This document shows, piece after piece, positions 20,501-29,621 of a stretch of 64,000 nucleotides of DNA. The stretch is from contig CADCTD010000036.1 in assembly GCA_902805545.1 (NCBI GenBank), positions 1 through 64,000 on the forward strand, written 5' to 3'. The position numbers and the translations under genes were made by a program. This DNA is from an uncultured Craurococcus sp. Lineage in GTDB: Bacteria; Pseudomonadota; Alphaproteobacteria; Acetobacterales; Acetobacteraceae. Position 1 is the first letter of the stretch. Every line of letters begins with the position of its first letter. Under the pieces are notes generated by a model. The model was given only the letters and a program-made list of their open reading frames with translations. It was not told where the DNA came from and searched no databases.

Positions 20501-20630
20501 CGGGGAAATCGACCCGCGGCACGGCCGCCACCGGCAGCCGCGTATAGGCGATGATGCCGGCGATGATGGCGGCCAGCGACAGCAGCCCGGTCATCACCGG
20601 GCGGCGGATGCAGAGTTCGGAGATGTTCAT
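17538..20630 (-). CDS. RND multidrug efflux permease (MdtB/MuxB-like)
   Basis: 1030 aa MNISELCIRRPVMTGLLSLAAIIAGIIAYTRLPVAAVPRVDFPVI; GLVVDDAIVVLEAIMRHIEEG; VLLLIGLVKKNAIMIVDVAL. Confidence 0.95.
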   Translation of the reverse strand: MNISELCIRRPVMTGLLSLAAIIAGIIAYTRLPVAAVPRVDFPVITIFANFPGASPETMATSVALPIERELSTIAGVDSMSSINGQDTSQITVQFVLSKNIDAAAQDVQAALTRAQRRLPVDMLVPPNYRKVNPADAPVVLLTISGGDKPLYYLNDLVSTIVSPALSRVPGVAQVQTYGEQLYAVRVRLDPDRIAAMGLAFDTMQQAIAQANSATPVGLMNGQRQQLTLRANDQPQDAAAFGNLVVAGKPNSPVRLSEIAQVADGVANERIAAWRNDERALVLAVLRQPDANTVEVVDGVKASIPALEAALPPGAKINIMLDRSLSIRAAVHDVQESLAIAIGLVVLVCFIFLRKLSATLIPTVAVPISLCVAFGLMYLMGYGIDNVTLLGLTIAVGLVVDDAIVVLEAIMRHIEEGMAPIPAAIKGSREIGFTVLSITLSLVAVFLPILLMGGVVGRVFNAFAATVSLAVIASCIVSLTLTPLMASRLPAHGRPGLVERVLERLVGGIERGYAVMLDFALRFRSLVWLAFFASLGAAGYMAVTIPKGFFPIEDTGLLAINTEGPRGASFAAMVERQNELSRKLRENPAVANVVSNIGAAGGSISINQGRLFVELKPADERPGIVRVIQQLRRETSQIPGLRVFVQPIQNLNFGSRQTRTLYLYSLQGLRLDELYDWAPRMEQQLLKIPLLQDVNTDLQVDSPVVQVNVNRDRATSLGVSVDAVRQALFSAFGARQISTLYGQANAYQVILEALPEDQRDETGLAKLHIRSSTGRLVPLSAVASIERKSGPLNVSHQGQLPAVVIGFNTPPGVALGDAVNAIRAAEREVGMPPTIVTGFSGAAQVFQEALAGQGALVLAAIAIVYLVLGVLYESLIHPLTILSGLPAAALGAFLTLYAFGLDLSVIAVIGVLLLIGLVKKNAIMIVDVALQRQRAGAPAFAAVREACLLRFRPILMTTLAAGAGAVPIAAGWGAAAELRQPLGLAVVGGLAVSQVLTLFVTPVLYLGFDGLARRLTLKRRQAPVGAAPAE

Positions 20631-20651
20631 CCTGCCCGGTGCCCCTGCCGC

Positions 20652-21779
20652 CTACTGGACGCTGGAGACGCGCTGCGGCGAGGTACTGCGCTCGACCGCC
20701 CGCGTGCCCTCGGTGACGCGCTGCGCCCCGTCGACGATCACCTTCTCGCCCGGCTGCAGCTCGCCGGTGACGACGGCGCGGTCGCCCGCCACCCGCACCA
20801 GCGTCACCTCCCGCCGCCGCGCCGTATTGTCCGGCGCGAGGACGAAGACGAAGCGCCCGGCCTGCCCCGTCTGCACCGCAGGCCCCGCGACGGTGATCGC
20901 ATTCGGCTCGATGCGCGGCGCGATCTTCACCTGCACGTACTGCCCCGGCCAGAGCCGGAAATCGCCGTTGTCGAAGCGCGCCTTCAGCAGGATGGTCCCC
21001 GTCGTCGTATCGACCGCACTGTCGACGAAGACCAGCGCGCCCTCGGCCGGCGCATCGGTATCGCCCTCCGGCCGCACGGCGACCCGCGGCGGTTGGCGTC
21101 CCATCGCCGCCCGCACCTCCGGCAGCCAGCGCTCGGGGATGGCGAATTGAACCAGGATCGGGTCCATCTGGGTCAGCGTCGTGATGGCGGTGTTCTCCGC
21201 CTGGCGCACGAAATTGCCGGCGCGCAGCGGGATGGCGCCAAGCCTCCCGTCGATCTCGGCGACGATCGTCGCATATTCGATGCCGAGCCGCGTCTGCTGG
21301 ATCAGCGCCTCGGTCGCCCGGGCATTGGCTGCGGCGGCCAGCGCATCCGCCTGCGCCTGCTCGAAGCGCTGCTGGGAGGCGAAGCTCTCGCCGCGCAGCG
21401 ACTGGTAGCGCTTGGCATCGGCCTGGGTGCGGGACTCCTGCGCCCGGTTGCTGGCGAGCTGCGCCTCCTGCTGCGCCAGCAGCGCCTGGGCCTGGCGGGA
21501 GTCGAGGGTGAAGAGCGGCTGCCCCCGCCGCACCATCTGCCCCTCGGTCACATGCACCCGCTCGATCTGCCCATCCACCCGCGTGCGGATGGTGATGACC
21601 GATTCCGAGGCGACGATGCCATTGGCCAGGATCTCGACCGGCACCGGCCCGACCTGCACCGGATCGGTGGTGACCGGCACGCTGCCGCCCTGCTGGGACC
21701 AGGCCAGCCCCGCCGGCAGCAGGGCCAGCAAGGTCAGGAAGGCGAGGCGCCGCAGGCACGGCAAGTAGCGTCGCGTCAT
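20652..21779 (-). CDS. RND efflux periplasmic adaptor subunit
   Basis: Start ATG at 21779 with signal peptide; VTTDPVQVGPVPVEILANGIVASESVITIRTRVDGQIERVHVTEGQMVRRGQPLFTLD. Confidence 0.93.
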   Translation of the reverse strand: MTRRYLPCLRRLAFLTLLALLPAGLAWSQQGGSVPVTTDPVQVGPVPVEILANGIVASESVITIRTRVDGQIERVHVTEGQMVRRGQPLFTLDSRQAQALLAQQEAQLASNRAQESRTQADAKRYQSLRGESFASQQRFEQAQADALAAAANARATEALIQQTRLGIEYATIVAEIDGRLGAIPLRAGNFVRQAENTAITTLTQMDPILVQFAIPERWLPEVRAAMGRQPPRVAVRPEGDTDAPAEGALVFVDSAVDTTTGTILLKARFDNGDFRLWPGQYVQVKIAPRIEPNAITVAGPAVQTGQAGRFVFVLAPDNTARRREVTLVRVAGDRAVVTGELQPGEKVIVDGAQRVTEGTRAVERSTSPQRVSSVQ

Positions 21780-21834
21780 CCGTCTCGGTTCTCCCTGGGC
21801 CGCATGCGCGGCCGGCAGCCGACCCGCAGGGTGG

Positions 21835-21857
21835 TACGGCGTCTCATATACGCCGTA
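21835..21857. promoter_or_regulatory. 8-bp-arm inverted repeat, candidate operator upstream of the RND adaptor gene
   Basis: TACGGCGT-CTCATAT-ACGCCGTA, 55 bp upstream of the adaptor ATG at 21779, in the divergent RND/A2M intergenic region. Confidence 0.4.
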
Positions 21858-22075
21858 TTGCCTCCGCTCCCACGAATTCCTGACAGAAAATGGATGCCAG
21901 GCCGTTACGGGCCTGCAGCGCTGGCTGACGATCCACGTTCGTAGCAACCACCATGTCAGGCAACGGGAACGGCCGCAACGCGTAACGGTTTCATGCTTCA
22001 GTGACAGTTTCATCCCCTTGCTGGCAGCGCCATGCCATGCTCGGCGCCGCCCGGGGCTTATGGGACCTACTCCGC

Positions 22076-25000
22076 ATGCGCGTGCTTCTGCTGCTTCTCG
22101 CCCTGCTCTGCCTCCCGCCCGGCCTGCGCGCCCAGGGCTTCGAGCTGCCCGGCCTCTCCGCCGATGCCGAGGCCTGGCAGCGCGACCTCACCCGTCGCTT
22201 CCCGGCCGGGGCGACGCCGCAGCAGCGCAGCGCCGCCGAGCAGCGCGCCGCCGGGGCCGAGCGCACCAATAACTGGCCCGCCGCCGCCCAGGCCTGGGAG
22301 GAGCGCATCGCCGGCGGCGACCCGCGGCCGGAACACTGGCTCGCCCTCGCCCGCGCGCAATTGCAGAAGGCCCCGCCCGACCCCGCTCGCGCGCTCCAGG
22401 CGGCCTGGATGAACTTCCAGATGGTCGCTGCCGGCGAGCCGGAGATCCCCTCGCTCCTGCTCATGGCCGATGCCCTGCAGCGGCTCGACCGCCCGGCCCA
22501 GCAGCTCCAGGCGTTGGGTGCCGTGCTCGAGCGTGCCCCGAACGACCCCCGCTACCGCCAGATGCTCGCCGATGCCCGCCGCGCCGCCGGCCTGCTCGTC
22601 GCCCGCATCAACACCGAGCCCGAGGCGGAGCCGGCCCGCGCCTGCCTCGCCTTCACCCTGCCCCCCGCCCGCCGCACCGACTGGCAGCCGGGGGACTGGG
22701 TGCGGACGGAGCCCGCCATCCCCGGCCTCGCCGTGACGCGCGAGGGCGACCGGCTCTGCATCCTCGGCCTGCCGAACGGCGCGACCACGCGGGTGCTGCT
22801 GCGCGCCGGCCTGCCGGGCGAGGAGGGCCAGCGCCTCGCCCGCGATGCCGAGCTGCGCATCGCCATGCCCAACCGGGCGGCGAGCATCATCTTCGACTCC
22901 AGCGGCTTCCTGCTGCCGCGCGGCCAGGCGCCGCGCATCGGCTTCAGCACCATGAACCTCTCGGCGCTCTCCCTCCGCGTGGTGCGGGTGACCGAGCGGA
23001 ACCTCGTCCCCTTCGGCCGCAACTGGAGCCCGGGGAGCGCCCTCGACAGCTGGACGGCGGAGGACATCCCCGACACCTGGGGCCGCACCGTCTGGGAAGG
23101 CCGGATCGAGCTGCCCCGCTTCGAGGCCAACCGCCTCCAGCGCCAGGTCATCCCCCTGCCGGACGCCCTGCGCGCCGCCGGCCCCGGCCTCTACACGCTG
23201 GTGGTCAAGCCCGCCGACGGCACCCGCGCCCGCGCCGCCGGCCTGCCCATCATGGTGACCGATCTCGGCATCACCGCCTGGCGCAGCCCGCAGGGGCTGG
23301 CGGCGCAGGTGAGGGGCCTCGGCGCCGGCCAGCCGCGCCCGGGCGCGCAGCTCCGCCTGCTCGCCGGCAACAACGACATCCTCGCCGAGGCGGAGGCCGG
23401 GCCGGACGGCCTCGTCCGCTTCGCTGCCCCGCTGCTGCGCGGCACCGGCCCGATGGCGCCGAAGGCCCTGCAGGCCATGCTCGGCGACGACCTCGTGCAA
23501 CTCGACCTCGAGGCCGCCGCCTTCGACCTCTCCGACCGCGGCGCGACCGGGGCCGCGCATCCCGGCGCCATCGACGCCTTCACCTGGCTCGACCGCGGCA
23601 TCTACCGCCCCGGCGAGACGGTGCAGGCCGCGGCGCTGATCCGCGACGGCGGCGGCGCCCCCCTCGACCTGCCCGCCCGCTTCCGCCTCCGCCGCCCGAA
23701 CGGCAGCGTCTATGCCGAGGCCGTGCCCGCCCGCACGCCGGGTGCCGCCATCCTCTGGCCCATCCCGCTCGGCACCAGCGCCCCCGCCGGCGTCTGGACG
23801 CTCGAGGTCCTGGCCGATCCCAACGACCCGCCCGTCGGCCGCGCCGAATTCCGCGTCGACGCCTTCGTTCCCGAGCGGCTCGAGGTGAAAGCCGGCCCCG
23901 CAACCGGCCCCATCATCCCCGGCGAGGTGCTGAACCTCCCCATCAACGCCCGCTTCCTCTACGGCGCCCCCGCCGCCGGCCTGACGGGCAGCGCGGAGCT
24001 GCGCCTCCAGGCCCTCCGCTCGCCCTTCCCGCACTACAAGGACTACCTGTTCGGCCTGGTCGACGAGCAATTCGCCCCCGACCTCATCCCCTTCGACGTC
24101 GAGGCGCTGGACGGCCAGGGAAGCGGCAGCCTCGCCCTCTCCCTGCCGCGCGCACCCGACACCACCCGCCCGCTGCAGGCCGAGCTCTCCATCTCCATCG
24201 ACGAGCCGGGCGGCCGCGCCTCCCGCACCTCGCTCACCCTGCCGGTGCGCAGCCCCGGGCGGATGATCGGGGTGAAGCCGCTCTTCGCCGACCTCGCCAC
24301 CGATGCCGGCGCCGAGGCCGGCTTCGAGGTCGTCGCCCTCGACCCGGAGGCCCGGCCCGTCGCCGCCCGCCTCCGTGCCCGACTGGTGCGCGAGCGCCCG
24401 GACTGGCGCATCGTCACCCGTGGCGGCACCCCCCGCTACGAGACGGTCTGGCGCGACGAGCCGGTGGACGGCGCCGACCTCGCCGTCGCAGCCTCCGGCC
24501 CCGCCCGCTTCGCCCGCCGCCTGCCCTTCGGCCGCTACCGGCTGGAGGTCTCGGACCCGGGCGGCATGGCCATCACCTCCATCCGGTTTCGCTCCGGCTG
24601 GGCCGGCGGCGAGACGCCGGAGGTGCCCGACAAGGTCGATGTCGCCGCCGACCGCCGCGCCTATGCCCCCGGCGAGACGGCGCGCATCCGCATCACCCCG
24701 CCCTTCTCCGGCCCCGCCAGCCTCGCCATCCTGACCGACCGCCTGGTCTCCATTCGCGAGATCCAGCTTGCCGAGGGCGGGACCGAGGTGGAGGTCCCGG
24801 TCGATGCCGCCTGGGGCGCCGGCGCCTATGTCACCGTGACCGCCTTCCGCCCCGGCGAGACCCGCCAGGGCCAGCCGGGGAGGGCCCTCGGCCTCGCCTG
24901 GGTGCAGGTCGATCCCGGCTCGCGGCGCATCGAGGTCTCGATCGGCACGCCCGGCCGCATCACTCCCCGCCAGAGCCTCGCCATCCCCATCAGGCTGGCG

Positions 25001-27178
25001 AATGCGGGGGAGGGGGCCATCCTCACCCTCGCCGCGGTGGACGAAGGCATCCTCCGCCTGACCCGCTTCGAGAGCCCGGACCCGGTCCCGCATTTCATGG
25101 GCCGCCGCCGCCTCGCCGTCGACATCCGCGACGACTACGGCCGGCTGATTCCCCCGCCCGAGGGCGAACTCGCCGTGCTCCGCCAGGGCGGCGACGAATT
25201 CTCGGCCGGCGCCATCGAGATTCCGCAGCGCACCGTCGCCCTCTTCTCCGGCCCCGTCGCCGTGGCGCCGGACGGCACCGCGACCGTCACCCTCGACATC
25301 CCCGACTTCGCCGGCGAGCTGCGGCTGATGGCCGTCGCCTGGTCCGGCAACCGCATCGGCGCCGCCAGCAAGCCGCTCACCGTGCGCGACCCGGTGATCG
25401 CCGAGGCGCTGCTGCCCCGCTTCCTCGCCCCCGGCGACGAGGCGCGGTTGCCCGTCCTGCTCAGCAACCTCGACCTGCCCGAGGGCGAGATCACGGCGAC
25501 CCTCTCCGCCGAGGGCGCCGTCGCCCTCGCCGGGCCTGAGCGCCTCGCCGCCCGCCTCGCACCCAATGCGCGCGCGCTGCCGACCAGCACGCTCCGCGCC
25601 ACCGCCGCCGGCCAGGGCGTGCTCCGCCTGACCGTCGCCGGCCCCGGCGGCTTCACCGCCAGCCGCGAAGCCCGCATCACCATCCGCTCCTCCCGCCCCA
25701 TCACCACGGAGGTCACGGCGCAGGAGATACCGCCCAACCAAGAGCGCCCGCTGCCGCTCGCCGCCGACCGCTGGCTCGCCGGCACCTGGCGCGCCGCGGC
25801 CAGCTTCGGCGGCCCGACCCGCTACGATGCGGGCGGCATGCTGAAGCTGCTGGAGAGCTACCCCTTCGCCTGCCTCGAACAGTCCTCCTCCCAGCTTCTC
25901 GCCTTCAGCTCCGGCCAGGTGGACGGGCTGGCGGGGGATGAGCGCGCCGCCCGCCTCCAGCGCGCCGTCGAATGGGTGCTGAACAAGCAGCGCTACGACG
26001 GCGGCTTCGGCCTCTGGTCCGCCCAGGGCGAGATCCAGTACTGGACCGGCGCCTATGCCACCGAAGCCCTGCTGCGCGCCCGCGCCGCCGGCGCCGCCGT
26101 GCCGGAGGCCGCGCTCGAGGATGCGCTGAAGGCCATCGCGGAGCAGGCCGAGGACGTTTCCGCCAGCAACCCGGAGGAGCGCGCCGCCCAGGCCTACCGC
26201 CTCCATGTTCTGTCGCTCGCCGGCCGCCCCCGGCTCGGTGCCGCCCGCCGGCTGCTGGAGGATCTCGACCAGCTCCCGACGCCGCTCGCCAAGGCCCAGC
26301 TCGCCGCCGCCTTCGCCAGGGCCGGCGACCGCCCGCGCGCCGAGGCCGCCTTCGCCGCGGCGCTCGCCGCCCCGGCCCGCCGCGCCTGGACCTACGACTA
26401 CGGCAACGCCGCCCGTGATGCCCTGGCCGTCGCCACCCTGCTGAAGGAGAGCGGCCTGCTTCCCGACCGCCTCTCTGCGCTGCAGGCGACGCTGCCCGGC
26501 CCGGAGCTCACGCCGCAATCGGCCAATACCCAGGAGCAGGCCTGGGGCGTCACCGCCGCCGCCGCCCTCGGCCGCGACGGCCGTCCGGTCCGCGTCGCGG
26601 TCAACGGCACGCCCCAGGCCCCGGCGCCGATCCTCGCCGTCGCCCTCCAGGGGCCGGGCACCGCCCGCAACCTCTCCGACGCGCCGGTCTGGGCCAGCCT
26701 CTCCGTCACCGGCATCCCGGCCCAGCCGGCCCCGGCCGGGCGGGCGGGCATGCGCATCGCCCGCCGCTTCCTCGACCTCGCCGGCCAGCCGCTCAACCTG
26801 GATACGCTGAAGCAGAACACCGTTTTCGTTCTGCTGCTGGAGGGCAAGGCCGAGACGCGCGAGGCCCATCGCGCCATCCTCCAGCAGGGCCTGCCGGCGG
26901 GGTGGGAGATCGTCGGCCGCCTTTCGGCCGGGGAGGTCGCCGGCATGCCCTGGCTCGGCACCCTCAGCGAGACGGCGGCGACGCCGGCGCTGGACGACCG
27001 CCTCGCCGCCGCGCTCGACCTGACGCCGGAAGCGCCCGACTTCCGCATCGCCGTCCGCCTCCGCGCCGTCACCGCCGGGCGGTTCGAGCTGCCCGGCGCC
27101 CAGGTCGAGGACATGTACCGGCCGCAGGTTTTCGCCCGGCAGAATACCGGGTGGATCACGGTGCTGCCGGCAGACTGA
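22076..27178 (+). CDS. Bacterial alpha-2-macroglobulin (YfhM-like) with thioester motif and TPR-like N-terminus
   Basis: MRVLLLLLALLCLPPGLRAQG signal peptide; thioester CLEQ in YPFACLEQSSSQLLAF; GIYRPGETVQAAALIRD; PBP1C gene directly downstream. Confidence 0.93.
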   Translation: MRVLLLLLALLCLPPGLRAQGFELPGLSADAEAWQRDLTRRFPAGATPQQRSAAEQRAAGAERTNNWPAAAQAWEERIAGGDPRPEHWLALARAQLQKAPPDPARALQAAWMNFQMVAAGEPEIPSLLLMADALQRLDRPAQQLQALGAVLERAPNDPRYRQMLADARRAAGLLVARINTEPEAEPARACLAFTLPPARRTDWQPGDWVRTEPAIPGLAVTREGDRLCILGLPNGATTRVLLRAGLPGEEGQRLARDAELRIAMPNRAASIIFDSSGFLLPRGQAPRIGFSTMNLSALSLRVVRVTERNLVPFGRNWSPGSALDSWTAEDIPDTWGRTVWEGRIELPRFEANRLQRQVIPLPDALRAAGPGLYTLVVKPADGTRARAAGLPIMVTDLGITAWRSPQGLAAQVRGLGAGQPRPGAQLRLLAGNNDILAEAEAGPDGLVRFAAPLLRGTGPMAPKALQAMLGDDLVQLDLEAAAFDLSDRGATGAAHPGAIDAFTWLDRGIYRPGETVQAAALIRDGGGAPLDLPARFRLRRPNGSVYAEAVPARTPGAAILWPIPLGTSAPAGVWTLEVLADPNDPPVGRAEFRVDAFVPERLEVKAGPATGPIIPGEVLNLPINARFLYGAPAAGLTGSAELRLQALRSPFPHYKDYLFGLVDEQFAPDLIPFDVEALDGQGSGSLALSLPRAPDTTRPLQAELSISIDEPGGRASRTSLTLPVRSPGRMIGVKPLFADLATDAGAEAGFEVVALDPEARPVAARLRARLVRERPDWRIVTRGGTPRYETVWRDEPVDGADLAVAASGPARFARRLPFGRYRLEVSDPGGMAITSIRFRSGWAGGETPEVPDKVDVAADRRAYAPGETARIRITPPFSGPASLAILTDRLVSIREIQLAEGGTEVEVPVDAAWGAGAYVTVTAFRPGETRQGQPGRALGLAWVQVDPGSRRIEVSIGTPGRITPRQSLAIPIRLANAGEGAILTLAAVDEGILRLTRFESPDPVPHFMGRRRLAVDIRDDYGRLIPPPEGELAVLRQGGDEFSAGAIEIPQRTVALFSGPVAVAPDGTATVTLDIPDFAGELRLMAVAWSGNRIGAASKPLTVRDPVIAEALLPRFLAPGDEARLPVLLSNLDLPEGEITATLSAEGAVALAGPERLAARLAPNARALPTSTLRATAAGQGVLRLTVAGPGGFTASREARITIRSSRPITTEVTAQEIPPNQERPLPLAADRWLAGTWRAAASFGGPTRYDAGGMLKLLESYPFACLEQSSSQLLAFSSGQVDGLAGDERAARLQRAVEWVLNKQRYDGGFGLWSAQGEIQYWTGAYATEALLRARAAGAAVPEAALEDALKAIAEQAEDVSASNPEERAAQAYRLHVLSLAGRPRLGAARRLLEDLDQLPTPLAKAQLAAAFARAGDRPRAEAAFAAALAAPARRAWTYDYGNAARDALAVATLLKESGLLPDRLSALQATLPGPELTPQSANTQEQAWGVTAAAALGRDGRPVRVAVNGTPQAPAPILAVALQGPGTARNLSDAPVWASLSVTGIPAQPAPAGRAGMRIARRFLDLAGQPLNLDTLKQNTVFVLLLEGKAETREAHRAILQQGLPAGWEIVGRLSAGEVAGMPWLGTLSETAATPALDDRLAAALDLTPEAPDFRIAVRLRAVTAGRFELPGAQVEDMYRPQVFARQNTGWITVLPAD

Positions 27179-29127
27179 TGCGGCACCTGCTGGCCGCGCT
27201 GGCGCTGCTGGCCGGGGCGGGATGGGCGCTCGACCGCGCCTTCCCCCCCGACCTCTCCCGGTTCGAGGCGGTGGGGCAGGAGGTGCTGGCCCGCGACGGC
27301 CGCACCCTCGCCACCCTCCCGGCGCCGGGAGGCACCTGGCGCCTGGCGACCACCACCGCCGATGTCCCGCCCCACCTGATCGACCTGCTGGTCACCGCCG
27401 AGGACCGCCGCTTCCGCTGGCACCCGGGCGTCGACCCCCTGGCCCTCGCCCGCGCCGGCCTGCAATGGGCGCGCGCCGGCCGCATCCTCTCCGGCGGCTC
27501 GACGCTCACCATGCAGGCCGCCCGCCTGCTGGAGCCGCGCCCCCGCACCCTGCGCAGCAAGGCGATCGAGATCCTCCGCGCCCTGCAGCTGGAGGCGCGC
27601 TACTCGAAGGACGAGATCCTCGGCATCTGGCTGACCCTCGCCCCGATGGGCGGCAATATCGAAGGCGTCCGCGCCGGGGCGCTCGCCTGGTTCGGCCGCC
27701 CCTCCCGCCAGCTCGACCCGGCCGAGGCCGCGCTCCTCGTCGCCATCCCCCGCCGTCCGGAGGCGACCCGCCCCGACCGCCACCCGGCGCGCGCCCGCCT
27801 CGCCCGCAACGCCCTGCTGACCGCCCGCGCCGCCGGCGCCCCCGGACTCACCCCGGCCGATACCGGCTACGCGCTGGCCGCCCCGGTTCCCGTTGCCCGC
27901 CAGCCCATGCCGCGCCTCGCCCCGCACCTGGCCCGCGAGCTGGCCCGCTCCGACCCTGCCCGCCGCATCCCGAGCACCATCGACCTCCCCCTCCAGCGTG
28001 CCGTGGAGGAGGTGGCGGCCGCGGTCCTCGCCGGCCTGCCCGACCGCGCCTCACTCGCCATCCTCGTCGCCGATGCCGGGGCGCATCAAATCCGCGCCCT
28101 CCATGGCGGCGCCTTCGGGGCGGAGGGGAGGGCCGGCGCGCTCGACCTCACCCGCGCCATCCGCTCGCCCGGCTCGGCGCTGAAGCCGATGCTCTATGCG
28201 CTGGCCTTCGAGGCCGGCATCGCCGCGCCCGAGACCCTGCTCGCCGACCTGCCGCGCCGCTTCGGCAGCTATGCGCCCGAGAATTTCGACGGCGGCTTCG
28301 CCGGGCGCATCACCGTCGCCGATGCGCTACGCCATTCGCTGAACCTCCCCGCCGTCGCCCTGCTGTCGGAGCTCGGCCCGCTCCGCTTCGCCTCGGCGCT
28401 GAAGGCGGCCGGCGCCCCGCCGCGCCTGCCGCCCGGCGCCGACCCCTCCCTCCCGCTCGCCCTGGGCGGCCTCGGCATCACCCTCCGCGAGATGGCCGGC
28501 CTCTACGCGACGCTCGGGACCGGTGGCGAGGCGACCCCGCTTCGCCTCCAACCCGGCCCCGACCCAACCCCACGCCGCGTGCTCGATGCGCGCGCCGCCG
28601 GCCTCGCCGCCGCCATCCTGGTCAACCCCTTCCCCGGCGGCGGCCCCCAGGGCATCGCCTGGAAGACCGGCACCAGCTGGGGCGGCCGCGATGCCTGGGC
28701 GATGGGCCTCGATGCCCGCCACGTCGTCGGCATCTGGGTCGGCCGGCCGGACGGCACGCCCTTGCCCGGCGCCACCGGCGCCCGCACCGCACTCCCGATC
28801 CTCGCCCGCATCTTCGAGCGCCTGCCTCCCGCCCCGCGCGGGGGCCTCCCCGTCCGGGCCACGGCCCCGCCCATGGCGGAGACGCTGGACCGCCTCCGCC
28901 TCACCTTCCCCCCGCCCGGCGCCGTGCTCGAGGAAGGGGAGGGCCATGTCACCCTCCGCGCCACGGGCGGCCGCCGCCCCTTGACCTTCCTCGTCGATGG
29001 TCGCCCCCTGCCCGCCGAGCCGGCCAAGCGGGAGGCCGCCTGGGTCCCCGAAGGCCCCGGCTTCTACCGCGTGACGGTGCTGGACGCCGCCGGCAGCGCG
29101 GCACGGGCGGAGGTGCGGGTGCGGTGA
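27178..29127 (+). CDS. pbpC: Penicillin-binding protein 1C
   Basis: Glycosyltransferase motifs (TAEDRRFRWHPGVDP, GGSTLTMQAARLL) and transpeptidase motifs (SPGSALKPMLY, KTGTSWGGRDAW). Overlaps the A2M stop. Confidence 0.95.
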   Translation: MRHLLAALALLAGAGWALDRAFPPDLSRFEAVGQEVLARDGRTLATLPAPGGTWRLATTTADVPPHLIDLLVTAEDRRFRWHPGVDPLALARAGLQWARAGRILSGGSTLTMQAARLLEPRPRTLRSKAIEILRALQLEARYSKDEILGIWLTLAPMGGNIEGVRAGALAWFGRPSRQLDPAEAALLVAIPRRPEATRPDRHPARARLARNALLTARAAGAPGLTPADTGYALAAPVPVARQPMPRLAPHLARELARSDPARRIPSTIDLPLQRAVEEVAAAVLAGLPDRASLAILVADAGAHQIRALHGGAFGAEGRAGALDLTRAIRSPGSALKPMLYALAFEAGIAAPETLLADLPRRFGSYAPENFDGGFAGRITVADALRHSLNLPAVALLSELGPLRFASALKAAGAPPRLPPGADPSLPLALGGLGITLREMAGLYATLGTGGEATPLRLQPGPDPTPRRVLDARAAGLAAAILVNPFPGGGPQGIAWKTGTSWGGRDAWAMGLDARHVVGIWVGRPDGTPLPGATGARTALPILARIFERLPPAPRGGLPVRATAPPMAETLDRLRLTFPPPGAVLEEGEGHVTLRATGGRRPLTFLVDGRPLPAEPAKREAAWVPEGPGFYRVTVLDAAGSAARAEVRVR

Positions 29128-29618
29128 CGGTGCTCTATATCGACGGCGATGCCTGCCCGGTGCGGGAGGAGGCCTTCCGCGTCGCCACCCGCCTGAACCT
29201 GCCGGTGAAGGTCGTCTCCAACGGCAGCCGCCCCGTCCGCCCGCCCGGCCTGCCGAATGTGGAGATGGTCCTCGTCCCCGAGGGCGCCGACGCCGCCGAT
29301 GACTGGATCGCGGAGCGTGCCGCCCGCGGCGATGTCTGCATCACCGCCGACATCCCGCTCGCCGCCCGGTGCCTGGCGAAGGGCGCCCGCGCGCTCTCCT
29401 TCAAGGGCCGCCCCTGGACCACCGACAATATCGGCGGGGCGTTGGTCGGCCGCACCATCTCGCAGGGGATGCGCGACATGGGGCAGATGACCGGCGGCCC
29501 GGCGCCGCTGACCAGGGCCGACCGCTCCCGCTTCCTCGCCGCCCTCGATGCCGAGATCGCCGCCGCCCGGCGCGACGCCGCCGCCCCGGCCGCGCGGCCC
29601 TGGGTGTCCTTCGAATAG
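29124..29618 (+). CDS. YaiI/YqxD family (DUF188) protein
   Basis: VLYIDGDACPVREEAFRVA; GDVCITADIPLAARCLAKGA; RPWTTDNIG; GTG start overlaps the pbpC stop (GTGA). Confidence 0.93.
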   Translation: MTVLYIDGDACPVREEAFRVATRLNLPVKVVSNGSRPVRPPGLPNVEMVLVPEGADAADDWIAERAARGDVCITADIPLAARCLAKGARALSFKGRPWTTDNIGGALVGRTISQGMRDMGQMTGGPAPLTRADRSRFLAALDAEIAAARRDAAAPAARPWVSFE

Positions 29619-29621
29619 CTC

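Noticed and set aside
17838-21944. 1368-aa open frame on the + strand, antisense to the RND genes
   Set aside because: GC-driven shadow ORF: composition dominated by Arg/His/Gln/Asp, no domain, and the opposite strand encodes a clear RND pump and adaptor.
21902-21988. CCGTTACG ... CGTAACGG distant inverted repeat
   Set aside because: Only 8 bp with a 71-bp gap; expected by chance in a region this size.
22067-26869. 1600-aa open frame on the - strand, antisense to the alpha-2-macroglobulin gene
   Set aside because: Low-complexity Gly/Ala/Glu shadow frame; the + strand A2M with signal peptide and CLEQ motif is the real gene.
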